Below are positions 1 to 11,327 of a stretch of DNA of 64,000 bases, in pieces. The notes under the pieces were generated by a model. That model did no database searches. It was not told the origin of the DNA and worked only from the letters and a program-made list of their open reading frames with translations. The translations under genes and the position numbers were made by a program. Source of the stretch: Rhodocollybia butyracea (taxonomy: Eukaryota > Basidiomycota > Agaricomycetes > Agaricales > Omphalotaceae); the NCBI GenBank assembly GCA_015501585.1, contig JADNRY010000264.1:22249-86248 (forward strand). Reading direction: 5' to 3'. The number at the start of each line of letters is the position of its first letter. Position 1 is the stretch's first letter.

Positions 1-148
1 GTAGGTGGCTTGTGGTAGCTGTGCAGACGGTAGCTGTCATACTGGGTTTGAATGGTATCTATAATAGCCCTTCGTACACATCAACAAGTCGCGGGATTTC
101 ACGTCAAAGCTGTCTCATGATGGTATCTTCATCTGACTCCCTGTCGTT

Positions 149-219
149 CCATTATATCTTCCCCTGTCTCAAAGATACAAAAAGTTTTCATATCTTTGAG
201 ACAGGGGAAGATATAATGG
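149..219. repeat. Perfect 29-bp-arm palindrome
   Basis: Arms 149-177 and 191-219 are exact reverse complements (CCATTATATCTTCCCC... and its mirror), with a 13-bp loop. An open frame crosses it on both strands only because the sequence is symmetric. It could be a tiny fold-back element or a hairpin in a transcript. No target duplication is obvious. Confidence 0.85.
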
Positions 220-432
220 ATAATGGATTGCTCTGCGCTTGTTATGACTCGATCAATAGTCTCGTCCAAACCTTCACAGTACGTAACTTGGCAGTAAAAA
301 TGATAAGAGAAATTAATGAGATTATAGAGCAAGCCTTTCCGTTCGTTGAAACCGCTAGGCAAAAAATATATACTCAAACAACTAGGCTCAAGTAAAGTTA
401 GTAACTAGTTTGTAATACAAAACTCACAGAAG

Positions 433-831
433 TTATTATTTGGAGATAGCTCGACAAATAATAATAATAAGATTACCCTCGGAGATAGCTCAACAAGCAG
501 TAATATGAATCAGAACTAGTACTCGGAGATGGCTCAACAAGTAGTAGTGAGTGTGGTGTCTAGTACTCGGAGATAGCTCAACAAGTAATAGTGAGTGTGG
601 TGTCTAGTACTCGGAGATAGCTCAACAAGTAATAGTGAGTGTGATGTCTAATACTTGGAGATAGCTCAACAAGTAATAGGAAGTTGCAACTCGGAGATAG
701 CTCAACAAGTGGCAATTAAAGAAGTATTCACTAGGAGATAGCTCAACAGGTGAATGTTAGTGGATACAACTTGGAGTTAGCTCAACAAGATGTATAAATG
801 TGTATTGTAACTTGGAGATAGCTCAACAATA
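433..831. repeat. Hairpin array A, ten copies with core GGAGATAGCTCAACA
   Basis: Cores begin at 442, 481, 525, 569, 613, 657, 693, 734, 773 and 814. Each folds as a GAG/CTC stem closed by an ATAG loop, followed on the 3' side by an AA bulge and then an outer stem. The outer stems differ in sequence but remain largely complementary: TTATTATTTG/CAAATAATAA in copy 1, ATTCAC/GTGAAT in copy 8, TACTTG/CAAGTA in copy 6. Copies 3-5 also lie in an exact or near-exact 44-bp tandem repeat. The pattern points to selection on, or mobility of, a structure rather than a plain minisatellite. Function is unknown. Confidence 0.8.
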
Positions 832-979
832 TACAATGAGTTGGTCTGGTGATTCACACAAGTGATAACAGCAAACAAGTGGGGGTTTGGATTTAAGAAA
901 AATAATATGTCTACCGTACATTGGTAAATCTAGCCTTCTTATATACTGTTTAATATGTACTAGTTAGGAAATGCTGCGG

Positions 980-1171
980 AATGACTAGATTTGAGTCATA
1001 ACTGCGGAAATGCTGCGGATCAGTCAGCATGACTGTGGAATGGTGTGCAATGACTGTTACTGAGTCATTTAAGCGGAACTGCGGATGACTGATGTTGAGT
1101 CATTCAGTAGAGTCATGGATGACTGATATTGAGTCATTTAGTGGAACCGGAGTTGACTAATAATGAGTCAA
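980..1171. repeat. Hairpin array B, five ATGACT..AGTCAT copies
   Basis: Copies at 980-999, 1049-1069, 1085-1103, 1119-1137 and 1153-1171 have a 6-7 bp stem ATGACT/AGTCAT around a 6-8 nt variable loop. The last copy has TTGACT/AGTCAA, a compensated stem change. A further short hairpin CAGTCA-GCA-TGACTG lies at 1021-1035. Each right arm contains TGAGTCA or a close variant, which is also the bZIP (AP-1/Gcn4) site, so a binding-site cluster is an alternative reading. Confidence 0.65.
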
Positions 1172-1733
1172 TACTGTGTGGAAGGGTCTTTGCAGCTTCC
1201 ATGGTAATGTGCAGCATTATCCCAAGTTGTGTTGAGAAGATAAGTAATGAATGTATGTGATAGTGTTAGGTAGTAAAATATTAATGATAGTCATGGTGGT
1301 GGTTGTTAATAAATGAAAAAAGAGTGTGTATATGCCTATAGTGTAGAATCGGGTCATAACAGCGCTCTTCAATCTTGGGACCTGGCTACAAGTTTTCAAG
1401 CTTCAGGCTTCTTGCGAGTTTCAAGACCCACCTAGTATACAAGAAGTGTTTCGTCAACAAAAGACAATAAACAGTTAGCATATATAGCGATATGACAATC
1501 GACCGTGCCCTCAGCTGCAGTCGTGCAAAAACGAGCTACAAGATCACATATAAGACCGTGATGTAATTAAGAAGTTGAAGCGCCCGGGCCTTGCCTGGGC
1601 CCATACTCAAGCAAACGCGCGTCCAATGAATCAGCCCTAACCCTCCCCTCTCACTCAGTCTGCGGTGCAGCTCGGGCTTCTCCCGACTGGACGGGGTCAT
1701 CGTCTTCACACACAGAATGAATTGGCTAATTTT

Positions 1734-2305
1734 GCATAGAGTAAGACTCTGTGCGCGGTACTTTTTGGATTGTGACTTTCCATCGTCAACCTATTTCGCA
1801 TTGAGTAAGACTCGGTGCTTTCAGTATGACCATCGTTGGCCAGTTTTGCAGAGTAAGACTGTGTGTCGCCCATTTTGAGATATGGCTTTTCCATCAGAGA
1901 TGAACGTGGAACCTCGCGCAGAGTAAGACTTTGTGCCTTTCCAAATACGACTTTGCAGTATCGTCCAATTTTGCGCAGAGTAAGACTCAGTGCATAGGCA
2001 TCTTTGGCAACTCAGTGCGTCGCACTTTTCAGGCTATGCCTCAATTCCATCGTCGACCAATCTCGCAGCGCTTCATACTTTCCAGATATGACTGTCCATC
2101 ATCGATTTCGCATTGAGTAAGACTCGGTGCTTTCAGTATGACCATCGTTGGCCAGTTTTGCAGAGTAAGACTGTGTGTCGCCCATTTTGAGATATGGCTT
2201 TTCCATCAGAGATGAACGTGGAACCTCGTGCAGAGTAAGACTTTGTGCCTTTCCAAATACGACTTTGCAGTATCGTCCAATTTTGCGCAGAGTAAGACTC
2301 AGTGC
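1734..2305. repeat. Hairpin array C, nine AGAGTAAGACTCT-type copies
   Basis: Copies begin near 1734, 1798, 1848, 1918, 1975, 2110, 2160, 2230 and 2287. The consensus is a stem of up to 9 bp closed by an AAG loop (GCATAGAGT-AAG-ACTCTGTGC in copy 1). In copy 2 the stem is GCATTGAGT/ACTCGGTGC: an A-T pair has become a T-G pair, so pairing is kept although the sequence changed. Four of the copies arose through the 217-bp duplication listed separately. Confidence 0.7.
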
Positions 2306-2321
2306 ATAGGCATCTTTGGCA
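1793..2321. repeat. 217-bp direct repeat (1793-2009 and 2105-2321)
   Basis: The two segments are nearly identical; one visible difference is GAACCTCGCGC versus GAACCTCGTGC. They lie 312 bp apart with 95 bp between them. Each carries four hairpins of array C. The high identity means a recent segmental duplication. Confidence 0.9.
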
Positions 2322-5300
2322 TTGTACTTTTCAGATATGTAGTTGTATCTAAAAAGTGCAATGCACCGTGTTTTATACTCAAGACATAGTCCACGGGCTC
2401 TTCATTGTTGGCCATAGTCACAAAAATCCGGTCATCTTAAGCTTTAACTTGATGCTGCCTGTATGTGAAGTGAGCATCGAGGTTGAATGTTAGTCTACAA
2501 TCTACATTACTTGGTCTCTTTACTAACTTTGAACGCTAGCAAAGGATCATACAAGCTCGACGGTCGATGGCGACACCGGTTGCCTGGTCACTAGTACGAA
2601 ATTAGAACCATGTGAAGCTCACCTGTTAGTCAATATACCACTGGAACAAGTCTTAGTATCTGGCTGCCGCATGTGCACGAAGCGTCATGCATATCTGAGT
2701 GCTTCCATGCGTAGGCGCTGTTTCCAAGTGTTGGAGGCTGGTCTTGGACAAAGCTTACCCAGACGTCTTTATTTCTTGCGAGGCTGGCATTGGCAATCAT
2801 GCGTTAATTTCCGGTTGCTCTTCAAGCCATTGTTTGAAGTCAGCTTCAAGCTTGTGCTCAAAACCACTGTCTCATTAAGAACAACGATAAAGACATCAGT
2901 AATTGTAAAATCTACGGTTTTTTTTGGTTCAAAATTGCGTCCCTAAAACCCTCTACCTATACTAGGTACTGGGAATATTCAAATTCTGCTTCGTCAGCAG
3001 TGTCCGCTAAAAGGAAACATGTTTTTCGGTGAGTGCGCCTTTCAGAATGGATAACTGGGTGACATACGTCCTTACTCTCCATACCGATACATCTGGAGTT
3101 GAGCTGAGTAGAGTAGCATATTGTAGATATAGCGGGGCGAGTATCAGGGAACGCATCCATGTCGAGCCTTGGGAAGGCCCATGCGTTCTAGCTCGCCTTC
3201 TCTCGTGCTTGTGATATATGAGTTGCCCCGATCCAGGCATTGTTGTCCACACTCTGGTAATCTCTGTGTGTTGACAGTAGTAACCAGCAACGGCCTGACC
3301 GCCAATATTTATATTTATCACGATTGGTATGTTGGGTACTTGTGGCCACCCCTATAGTCAAGAATATCAATCCATTATATCAATCCGATAGTAGAAGATC
3401 CACATCCGAAAACTACTTCCAGAGGTTTTGCCATAGATATTACAATAGATAAATAGTGCGACTCGTGTTTACCATACGCATGCAGCGGGAGCAAATTGTA
3501 CCAATATATCTGTAGAGTACATCATCATAAGGCCCATTACAGTACATCGCAGAACAGCCCTTCTGAAACAGTTCTTTGCTTAACTTACACCTTCTGCAAC
3601 ATTTTTTGTGCCTGAAACATGAGACCATTTACTGTAGGCAGCTAGTTTGCTGTTTATTTCTCGATCAAACACTCCCCTTAGGTGCTTGACCCGTTACATG
3701 ACCTCTGGTTAGGATTTCCAGCAACTTTCCTTTGCCGCGCCGGGTTGCTTAAAGCAAGAGGAAAGAGAGGAGTGAGGGTGAAACTTTAGTGACACCAAAA
3801 GATGAGCAGAAACTAGCGTTTCATTGCAAAGTTAGGAGGGAACAATATTACAATGTGATATTCAACTCATGATGGCAGGAGCCTTATCGAAATATGTACA
3901 TGATAATTGATTATGAATAGGCTGGATTATTGTAGGCATTGTCATTTCAAGTCATCCGATAGCATACTTTCCCCGATTTACTGATGAAGTTTTCAATATG
4001 AAGCTTGATTGATACAAACTCGCAGGGATGGGCACGATTACGATGCCTTTGTGTGCGGTTGGTGGAAGAGGGTGGCAAAGCATTAGGTGCATTCCGGGAG
4101 GATATAAAGCTGCGAGGTTCCAAAGATCTAAAAGGGCTGGAATAATTGCAACTCGACGTGCCAGGGTTGTTGAAAGGCTGTTGTTTCGTATCGACAGACA
4201 CTCCAAAATGGTCACACAATATTGACAGAACCACGGTTTATTCTCCGGCGAGACACAATGTGCTACGAGCGGCAGAGAAACAAAGAAGACGACTAAACAA
4301 GAATAAGAACAACGATCATGGTGGGGATACTCTCTAGAAGAAGGATAACAAAACGTAGATATAAAAGGACGGTGGCAGTGTAAGAGCACCTGTAAGTATA
4401 CGCCATACTTACAGTTGTATCCTACAGTCTATAGCATGACCGGAAGGATAAAAGGCTGCCGAAAATATTCGCTGTTACTGATATGACTTTGTGGGTGTCT
4501 TAGAGACAGCACAAACAAACCGAACCGGAATATCAGCATAAAAGAGCAGGTCGAGATGATCCAGATCCTCCATGAAAGCTCCAATGATATCAATTCTGCG
4601 AGCTTTGGCACAATTGATTATTCCTTGTTTAGGGCCTAACCAGTGATTACAAGCGTTCAACTCGAGTATTTGCGGTCGCAGGCACGCGACTCGAAGAAAA
4701 CTCTTCTCGAGAAGCTGGGAGATGTAACCAGTAGGCATTTGATTTGAGTAGACCCTAAAATAAGATACTCGTCACTCTGGGTGTAGGCGGAGGGCATATG
4801 TTCGAGAACATTGTTCGCTAATGCCTCAAGCGTACCCAAACCCGAACATATGCCGCTCGAAGGTAGTTCAATGAAATGATGAGCAGTTGGGATCACCCAA
4901 ATACAATGAAACGTGTACTGAGGATCTGGCGATGGACTTTTAATAAGAGTTAGATCATCGAGCTGCTGTTGACAAAAAGGGCTGGGAAAAGAAGAGGATC
5001 GTGACATCCAAAGTGATTATCGCGCCTCATACGCACCCGGCACGCGCGGTGGAGGAAGGTACACGACAGTACACAACATATGTATTAGGTGATGAGACTA
5101 GTATAAGTATCTCCATTCCGACTCGTCCATCCATGGACCGAAGCACTATAGACTTGAGGTGAACAAATACTCGTGAGGAAGGCGACAGACCTACTAGAAC
5201 TCTCAGCATATTGGGTAAGAAGACCTGGGCAAGCCTAAACGGCCTGCAAGCCACCGTAGGCAGTTGTTTGGCCGCCTTGACTGATGGTGAATCAATATTG

Positions 5301-6805
5301 AGGAAGTTTATCTCGGACTGAAACGACTTGCTGGCTATCTGAGTCCGAATGATATGTCAACACTAGTTCTCGTACCCAACCGTAATATTGCAGATGGACA
5401 GAACGACATCGAGTCGTCCCGGCCAGCACTGGCTTTATTCTTTAACCAGGTTTCTTTCCTGAAGATACACGTACATTCGCTAACCTTAATAATGACTGCT
5501 AACCACAGCGTCCATCTAAATATTTTCTCAACCAGTAGACTAACTTGTAAGGTGTATTAGTTTTTGCGGAGCGCGTCTATTTTTCATACCGATATTGGGA
5601 TTCACGTGTCACTCTCCCCCGACGGCCATGGTTTTTGGAAAAACCTATTCACCTGAACATTGAACTTACAGCTTCACTGACGCACGACCCGCTCACATGC
5701 GGGGTATTTATTGGAATAGATTTACAGTAATTGACAGTAATTCAAGCTGAAAATATGGTTTCAGGCAAACCTGAATAATAGTCATATACAGTCGTCTCCT
5801 TCCGAAATAGGACCATGTCACTGTCACTACCTCTGGTTCAAGTGAACATCTCTAAACTCATGCATTGATTGTGGAGCTTTGATTAACCGATTTAAGGATG
5901 CAGGCGCTCACATCGCAGTCACTACTAAGTATGTCTTCCTTCATGCATGCCTTCGCAAGATATCGGTAACATTCCACATACGACAGGTAGTGTCGACAAT
6001 GCCTAACAACTAACGTCAACAACAGGTACAGTCACTAGGTTATTCAATTGTCCTGTTTCTAGTCGTAAGCTTTACTACTTCCGTTTTCTTGTGGAGCATT
6101 AAATGTAGGTGACGTAGGTATTTACACAGCTTACTAGATGTATGCCATCGTAGCAGCGTCTGTAGTGGGTTCATCAAATTATGAGTGCACTAACTCCGCA
6201 AATCTTTCGCAGATCTGCTCAGTGCAGAATCGGTTAACTTCCTGCGTCTGAACGTTGAACCTTCAAGCTTTTCTCACCACAAAGTTTGTACTGATCAGTG
6301 CTGGCACACTTGCTGCCTACACATGATTTACTATCCACCCCACATCCTGGTGAACCCAATTCTGGCGTGATGCAAACAGACCTTTGCAGAGTGAGTTCTT
6401 CTGTAGAGTATCAGAGAAGTGTATTGTGTCGTTGACTTTTTTGGATGCCTGTTATATTTTTGAATGCATTATGTAACGATGAGAATGTGGATAGCTGCTC
6501 AAAGAGTCTATAACGGTATGTTGTACAACGCTCTTGAGGGTTACGCAGTCTCATTCTATCGAAAGCTAAGGTACAACTTCTTGACTGTTCTTTAGCCACA
6601 CCTGAAGCTTACAAAAGCTTCTTGAGGGACATCTTGAGGATAGCCTAAAAGTACTCTCCTGGGTCTCCTTTGTTGCCTAGAAACTGAGGGAATTATAGCT
6701 CGTCCCCTGGCAGCCTATGAAATCTAGAGCTTCCAGGTCATTGGGAGCACCTGGTAGCTCCTCAGGAAGATGTGAATCATCCTTGGCAAAGGGGTGTTTT
6801 TCCGG
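2322..6805. other. No confident gene; possible broken F-box-like remnant at 4429-5254 (minus)
   Basis: Only short open frames occur here and none matches a family I recognise with confidence. On the minus strand, frames at 5027-5254, 4657-5007 and 4475-4738 are leucine-rich (LPNMLRVLVGLS, LKSIVLRSM, LDHLDLLFYADI) in the style of fungal F-box/LRR proteins. They overlap in different frames with no clean splice joins. If real, this is a decayed gene. I saw no terminal repeats or RNA genes in the stretch. Confidence 0.2.
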
Positions 6806-7495
6806 ATGAATGATATCAACTAATCTTCCAGCTCTCCCTCCCTCTCAACTTCCGGGACCATCTACCATGAACTCCAACAAAACCTCCTCGAGATACAAGT
6901 CCTCCAACCGCGAAAACAACCCATCTATCAAAGACGCACCAGATGCCCAGCCAATCTCTCCATTCAAGACATCCGCTTCATGAACGTCAATTTTGCGTAC
7001 AGCCCGAGCTGCCCAGTGTTCTCTATTCACCATCTCAGCCGCCAAACACACTGCCATCGCCGGGCCCTCGGGATGCGGAATTACACAATCCTCAGGCTTC
7101 TCTTCCGTTTCTACGATCCCTCCTCCGGGAAGATCTTCATCGGATACCAGGACATCGCGCAGATGCAGATTGCGAGCCTGTGGCACGCCATTGGCGTTGT
7201 TCCACAGGATACGCCGCTGTTCCACATGCATGTTATGCATAATGTGCGATACAGGAATTTGGATAGGTGGCAGGAAAGGCAACAATGGGGATCACAGACT
7301 TCCGCGATGGTTGAGCTCATGAAGAATGTCCATAATACGCTTTTGAGGGAATCGCGCACGGCTGTGGTTATTGCTCATTGTCTGAGGACTGTTGTTGAGG
7401 TCAACTTGAGTGTTGTACTACAGGAGGGGAGGATTGCGGAGCAGGGAACACACGAGGAACTGATGAGAAGGGAGGGTTGTATTTTCGGTCGTGGT
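6806..7495 (+). pseudogene. ATM1: ATM1-type mitochondrial ABC transporter, truncated pseudogene
   Basis: Atm1/ABCB7 exports a sulfur-containing intermediate from the mitochondrial matrix for cytosolic Fe-S cluster assembly. In shifting frames this locus reads the end of the membrane domain (FQLSLPLNF, GTIYHELQQNLLE), the linker (IKDAPDAQP), the start of the nucleotide-binding domain (MNVNFAYSPS, Walker A as GPSGCG then ITQ instead of KST), then ILRLLFRFYDPSSGK, VVPQDTPLF, and finally TAVVIAHCLRTVVE and VLQEGRIAEQGTHEEL. The ABC signature and Walker B segment is missing between about 7270 and 7300, as an internal deletion. With Walker A altered, at least two frameshifts and no N-terminus, it cannot encode a transporter. 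An intact ATM1 is presumably elsewhere in the genome. Family identity is secure; the boundaries are approximate. Confidence 0.85.
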
Positions 7496-7499
7496 AGCA

Positions 7500-8747
7500 G
7501 TAGCAGGCGCAGGCGGAGTCGATTTTCCTGTACCGTATTTTTGTTTACCTATTCAAATAAAATATTGTATCATGTACCTTGCTTATTATCTATCTTCCCA
7601 TTGAGCCCAAGTAACCGCCACGCGAGAGCGCTGGCCCACTGCTAGTCTAAACAAAAGCCGAATGAATTGCACCATAATTTAAACCAGAATTAAACAACGG
7701 TTTTGAACTTTGAAATACAATGCTTTGTTCAAACATGGACTCTGGCCAAATTCAGAGTTGAAGGCACCTGAATATGACATCCTAACGCTGTTCACGAGTC
7801 GCACATACTTACCTAAAACTCTCGCCAATTGCTTCTGCCTCCTGACCTCTAGTCATGACTTGCTTGTGACTTGCCCTTCAAGACACTATTTTGTCAGTTA
7901 ATGATCACAGAGCAAGTATAAGTAACAACTGCTACTCACTTCGTGCATTGAGATGAGGTAGCTAGTCTGGTGCCCGTACCTGGTGAGTGGTGCTGATGGT
8001 GGTGGTCAACAAGAGAAAGGCAAACAAAGTAGAACTGACTTCGCTAATGGCAGTGGACTAGCCACGTGCATCAGGCTGAACAATGGAATCAAACAATACT
8101 TAAACATTTGAATTTTTGAACGGTTTGGGCCATTGTAAGCCATTGTTTGATTTTATTGTGTAGTTGTGAGCTGGTAACCTGACTTCGAAAAGTTCTATTA
8201 CCTTCGCTTATTTGCTTTTCTCTTGTCAACTTTCACCACCTTCAACAGCACCACCCCTTTGCCATGGCCAGTTGTGGGCAAGCTAGCCACCTCATTTCGA
8301 AAATTTCGACGACTTCCACAGATAGAGTGCAACTCTGCACAAGTGTATGTGTAATTGGTGAGTTTTTTTGAGCTCCTGATTGTCCCTGAAACTTGCAGCC
8401 TGTACTAAGATCTAACCTACATTCAGAGGCTGAAGGATTTGGAGTGAGTGAATAGCGAGAGTCCCAGGCTTTGTCCCACAAGATAGCAATCGACCGTCTA
8501 ATCAGGTTATCTTAATTTTGGTGAGTCTGCTTTGTGTGTGGCGTGTGTTTTAAATAATAAGCTAAGTACACCAAGTTGTGGTTTAGCTTAGTGTACATAA
8601 GTTTAAATGGTGAGGATTTTTGACGCGGTCTTTGTTCAAAGGGTCTGGTTTAAATCACACAGTTTGTTCAAATATTAGTTTACTATGTTCTCACTTAAAT
8701 GTTTTGTTTAAATGCTGGTCAACTTCGATAGTAGATTATACATTGCA
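7500..8747. other. No gene recognised
   Basis: AT-rich sequence with short open frames only. No repeat, RNA gene or protein family was recognised. Confidence 0.5.
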
Positions 8748-8755
8748 CCGCTCAC

Positions 8756-9543
8756 TAGAGATGTCCACGAGTCCAAGTCTTCACAAGTACTCGCGGATCC
8801 CAGGATCCGTTTCCCACGGGTCAGGCGCGGGTCACAAGTCAGACATTTGCAATTTTCAGTTGACTTGCAAGTACTTGTGTGACTTGTGCAAGCAATATGA
8901 ACTCATATATTTGTTGTTGGTGATCAAAACTTACAGTAATTAATAGTATCATATTTATTATAGTACTTATCAAGTACTGCCACACATGTTTGAGGTTGTA
9001 GACAGCTCACAGCGACTGAGCGCTTATTTTAGCGCCCAATCGCCGTAGGCTGTCTACAATCCAAAGCCTAACTGTCAGTACATTTTTACTTCATACCATA
9101 GTATGAGATTAGTGTAACAAGTAAAGTACAGGTTTTTAATAGCATTATACACTGTACAATCACTGTATGCAAGTAAATAATGGTAAATACTTGTGAATAT
9201 AGCTGTAACTACTTGATTAGTGTGCGGATCCACAAGTACTTGTGAGACCCGCAAGTAATACTTGCGAGTCAGTGACCTGTTTCTCACGAGTCAGCCGCGG
9301 GTCACAAGTCAGGCCTTTTAGGCCACAAGTACTTGCGCTCCGGATCCAAGTATACTTGCACTGCCTGCAAATCAACATAAATTTTTGTGGAAGTAGTACA
9401 ATTATGTTAAACATGTGTGAAGGTAGTAAGATTATGTTAAAATTGTATGAGGTTTCATACAATTTTAACATAATTTTACTATTTGCACCAAAATTTATGG
9501 TGATTTGCATGCAGTGTTGGATCCGGACTTGTGGACATCTCTA
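8756..9543. mobile_element. Non-autonomous hAT element, 788 bp
   Basis: The ends are inverted copies of TAGAGATGTCCAC(G/A)AGTCC, typical of hAT termini. The element is flanked by a perfect 8-bp target duplication CCGCTCAC at 8748-8755 and 9544-9551. Subterminal ACAAGTACT(T/C)G and CGGATCC motifs recur in both orientations, as expected for hAT transposase binding regions. There is no transposase frame, so mobility would need a transposase supplied in trans. Near the right end (about 9400-9480) an AT-rich inverted repeat based on ATTATGTTAAAATTGTATGA is present. Confidence 0.92.
8996..9059. repeat. 64-bp hairpin nested in the hAT element
   Basis: Arms of 29 bp beginning TTGTAGACAGC pair with about six mismatches around a 6-nt loop (TATTTT). 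It may be a micro-insertion or part of the hAT interior. Confidence 0.6.
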
Positions 9544-9674
9544 CCGCTCACATATTGTAAGTATTGAGTGGTTTGAAAGGTATACCAGCTATGGAGCTCC
9601 TCTATGTAATTATAGGGCAAAATATTGCTTTGTGGTTGTGCTGAACGATGAAGAGAGCTGTGGAAGGAAGCATG

Positions 9675-10412
9675 TACCGGAAACGTTTGCCGGTGCTTCC
9701 GCTCGCTGTTCCAAACAGTGAACAGAGGAAGAAAATAATTTCTGTTCAGGTGGGGATCTCCCGGAAGCTCATGGGGAGGTGCATTTGCTCCCCTTAAAGC
9801 CAAAACTACATGCAAACATCCCAGGAGTAGCCCGAAATACCCTCTCCTTTGTAAAGGGATGCAGTGAAACTCATGCTTACTATGTAAAACAGTGCACTCA
9901 AGAAGGAACAACTTCATCTATAAGTTTGATATACTAGTGATAGACTTAAATGCACTATTTAGACATACTATGACAAAATCAGAACTATTGAATAAGTTTA
10001 ACAGTCTCAAGCAGGAAATAAGTCACTTAAGGATGCACATAAGTACAAGAACTTGAATGAATCTAAGTAATACAGTATCAAGATTGCTAGACCCTTACAA
10101 CATGGCGGAATTTAATGTACAGTAGAGAGCTACAATAGACGGCTCCATTGCTCAAGCATGAAAGCTGTACCACAAGTCTTTCTTTCTTGGGCTCACTGTT
10201 TTAGATAGTGAGCATGAGTTTGACTACATCTCTTTAATAAGGAAGGAATATCTCAGGCTACTTCACATATTTTGCATATAATCTTGGGTTGAAGAGCACT
10301 AAATTTTCCTCCCCATGCGCTTCCGTGAGATCCGCACCCAATTAGAAATAATCTTCTCCCTCTGTCCATCGTTTGGAACAGTGAGCAGAAGCACCGGAAA
10401 ACTTTTCCGGTA
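9675..10412. mobile_element. Fold-back MITE with terminal inverted repeats of about 220 bp
   Basis: The left end (TACCGGAAACGTTTGCCGGT...) and the right end read backwards (TACCGGAAAAGTTTTCCGGT...) align over about 220 bp. The alignment covers GCTCACTGTTCCAAAC, GGGGAGG and CACTGTTTTA-ATAGT-AGCATGAGTTT blocks. Only about 280 bp lie between the arms. Each terminus is itself a small palindrome (ACCGG..CCGGT). There is no coding frame. A longer target duplication was not clear; TA/TA at the tips would be consistent with a TA-targeting element. Confidence 0.75.
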
Positions 10413-11102
10413 TCTTCACATGCTTCAACCTCTCATTATATGATAAAGTATACAATATACACAAGCACAGCAAGTGAATGAAAGCCCAGGTGTGAAGGAA
10501 CAGAGTGTACACTGTGACAGAGGCCAGAAGTGTAGTCCTGGACTGCAAGCAGCAGATCACAGTGACGGCGAAAGTGACAGACCTCAAGGCTCATTCACAC
10601 AAACGGAAAATATACCCGAGAGCTCAATGACATCGAAGTCTAATCAAGGTCCACCTGAGATATAGTGCTTTTATTGCGCTACTGTAATAGCAGATCTTTA
10701 TGGTAACTGCCTATAGCATCACACCCCCCATGTGTAGAAACAGCGGTCAGCCAACACAAGGTCGACACCATACTCACCTGGAAGTGTGTGGAGGTTACAG
10801 GAGATAGAAGAGTGCTTGTTGAGAGCAGGGCAAGTGTCCAGACAAGTAGTAGGATTCTTGGTTATTGTTACAGGAAAATATCTACAGTATTTATACTACA
10901 GAATATAATAAACCCTATAACAATGTATGAGTCTACTTGAGTTGTACTGCTAAACATAGTGCATATACATGTGCATAATGTACCCTAGAAGATGGAGTCC
11001 GTATGGTAATTCTATAGGTAATGTTCATAGGTACTGCAAGGCAGCATACAAGCTACGTATCATAAGACTAATAGTGAATGGCATAATTGACTACATCTAT
11101 AC
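10413..11102. other. No gene recognised
   Basis: No coding frame, repeat or RNA gene was recognised between the fold-back MITE and the truncated copia LTR. Confidence 0.5.
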
Positions 11103-11321
11103 AGAGTAATAAGACGAGAGTGGAATGGAGCACAAGGTAAGTAAGTAAGAATAGACGAGAGCACGATAATAAAGCAATGGCGAGTGGGCAGGATAAAGAT
11201 AGTACAACTAGTTCACATACCAGTAGTTACAGCGAGAGAGAACGTTCCATAGATAGTAACGAAGTGGGAAGACTGTTCCATAGTAAGTATAATGAAGTTG
11301 ATAGATGACAAAGTCCAACAC
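11103..11321 (-). repeat. Truncated 3' LTR of copia 1
   Basis: Nearly identical to 16274-16500, apart from one fewer GTAA unit in a (GTAA)n run. It ends in CCAACA on the plus strand, i.e. TGTTGG at the LTR start. Similarity stops at about 11103, leaving only part of U3. Confidence 0.9.
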
Positions 11322-11327
11322 TCCTCC

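Noticed and set aside
12..395. 127-codon frame at the window start
   Set aside because: It is open mainly because it crosses a perfect palindrome; there is no recognisable domain and no homologous style to known proteins.
980..1171. Gcn4/AP-1 regulatory cluster as the primary call
   Set aside because: TGAGTCA-like sites are present, but each is part of an inverted repeat with a compensated stem change, so the hairpin reading explains more.
1..2400. CRISPR array
   Set aside because: The regularly spaced units are hairpins with variable flanks and unequal spacing, not constant repeats with unique spacers, and the window is eukaryotic.
6845..7285. 146-codon minus-strand frame over the ATM1 region
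   Set aside because: It is the antisense of the ATM1 pseudogene; the plus-strand translations match the transporter.
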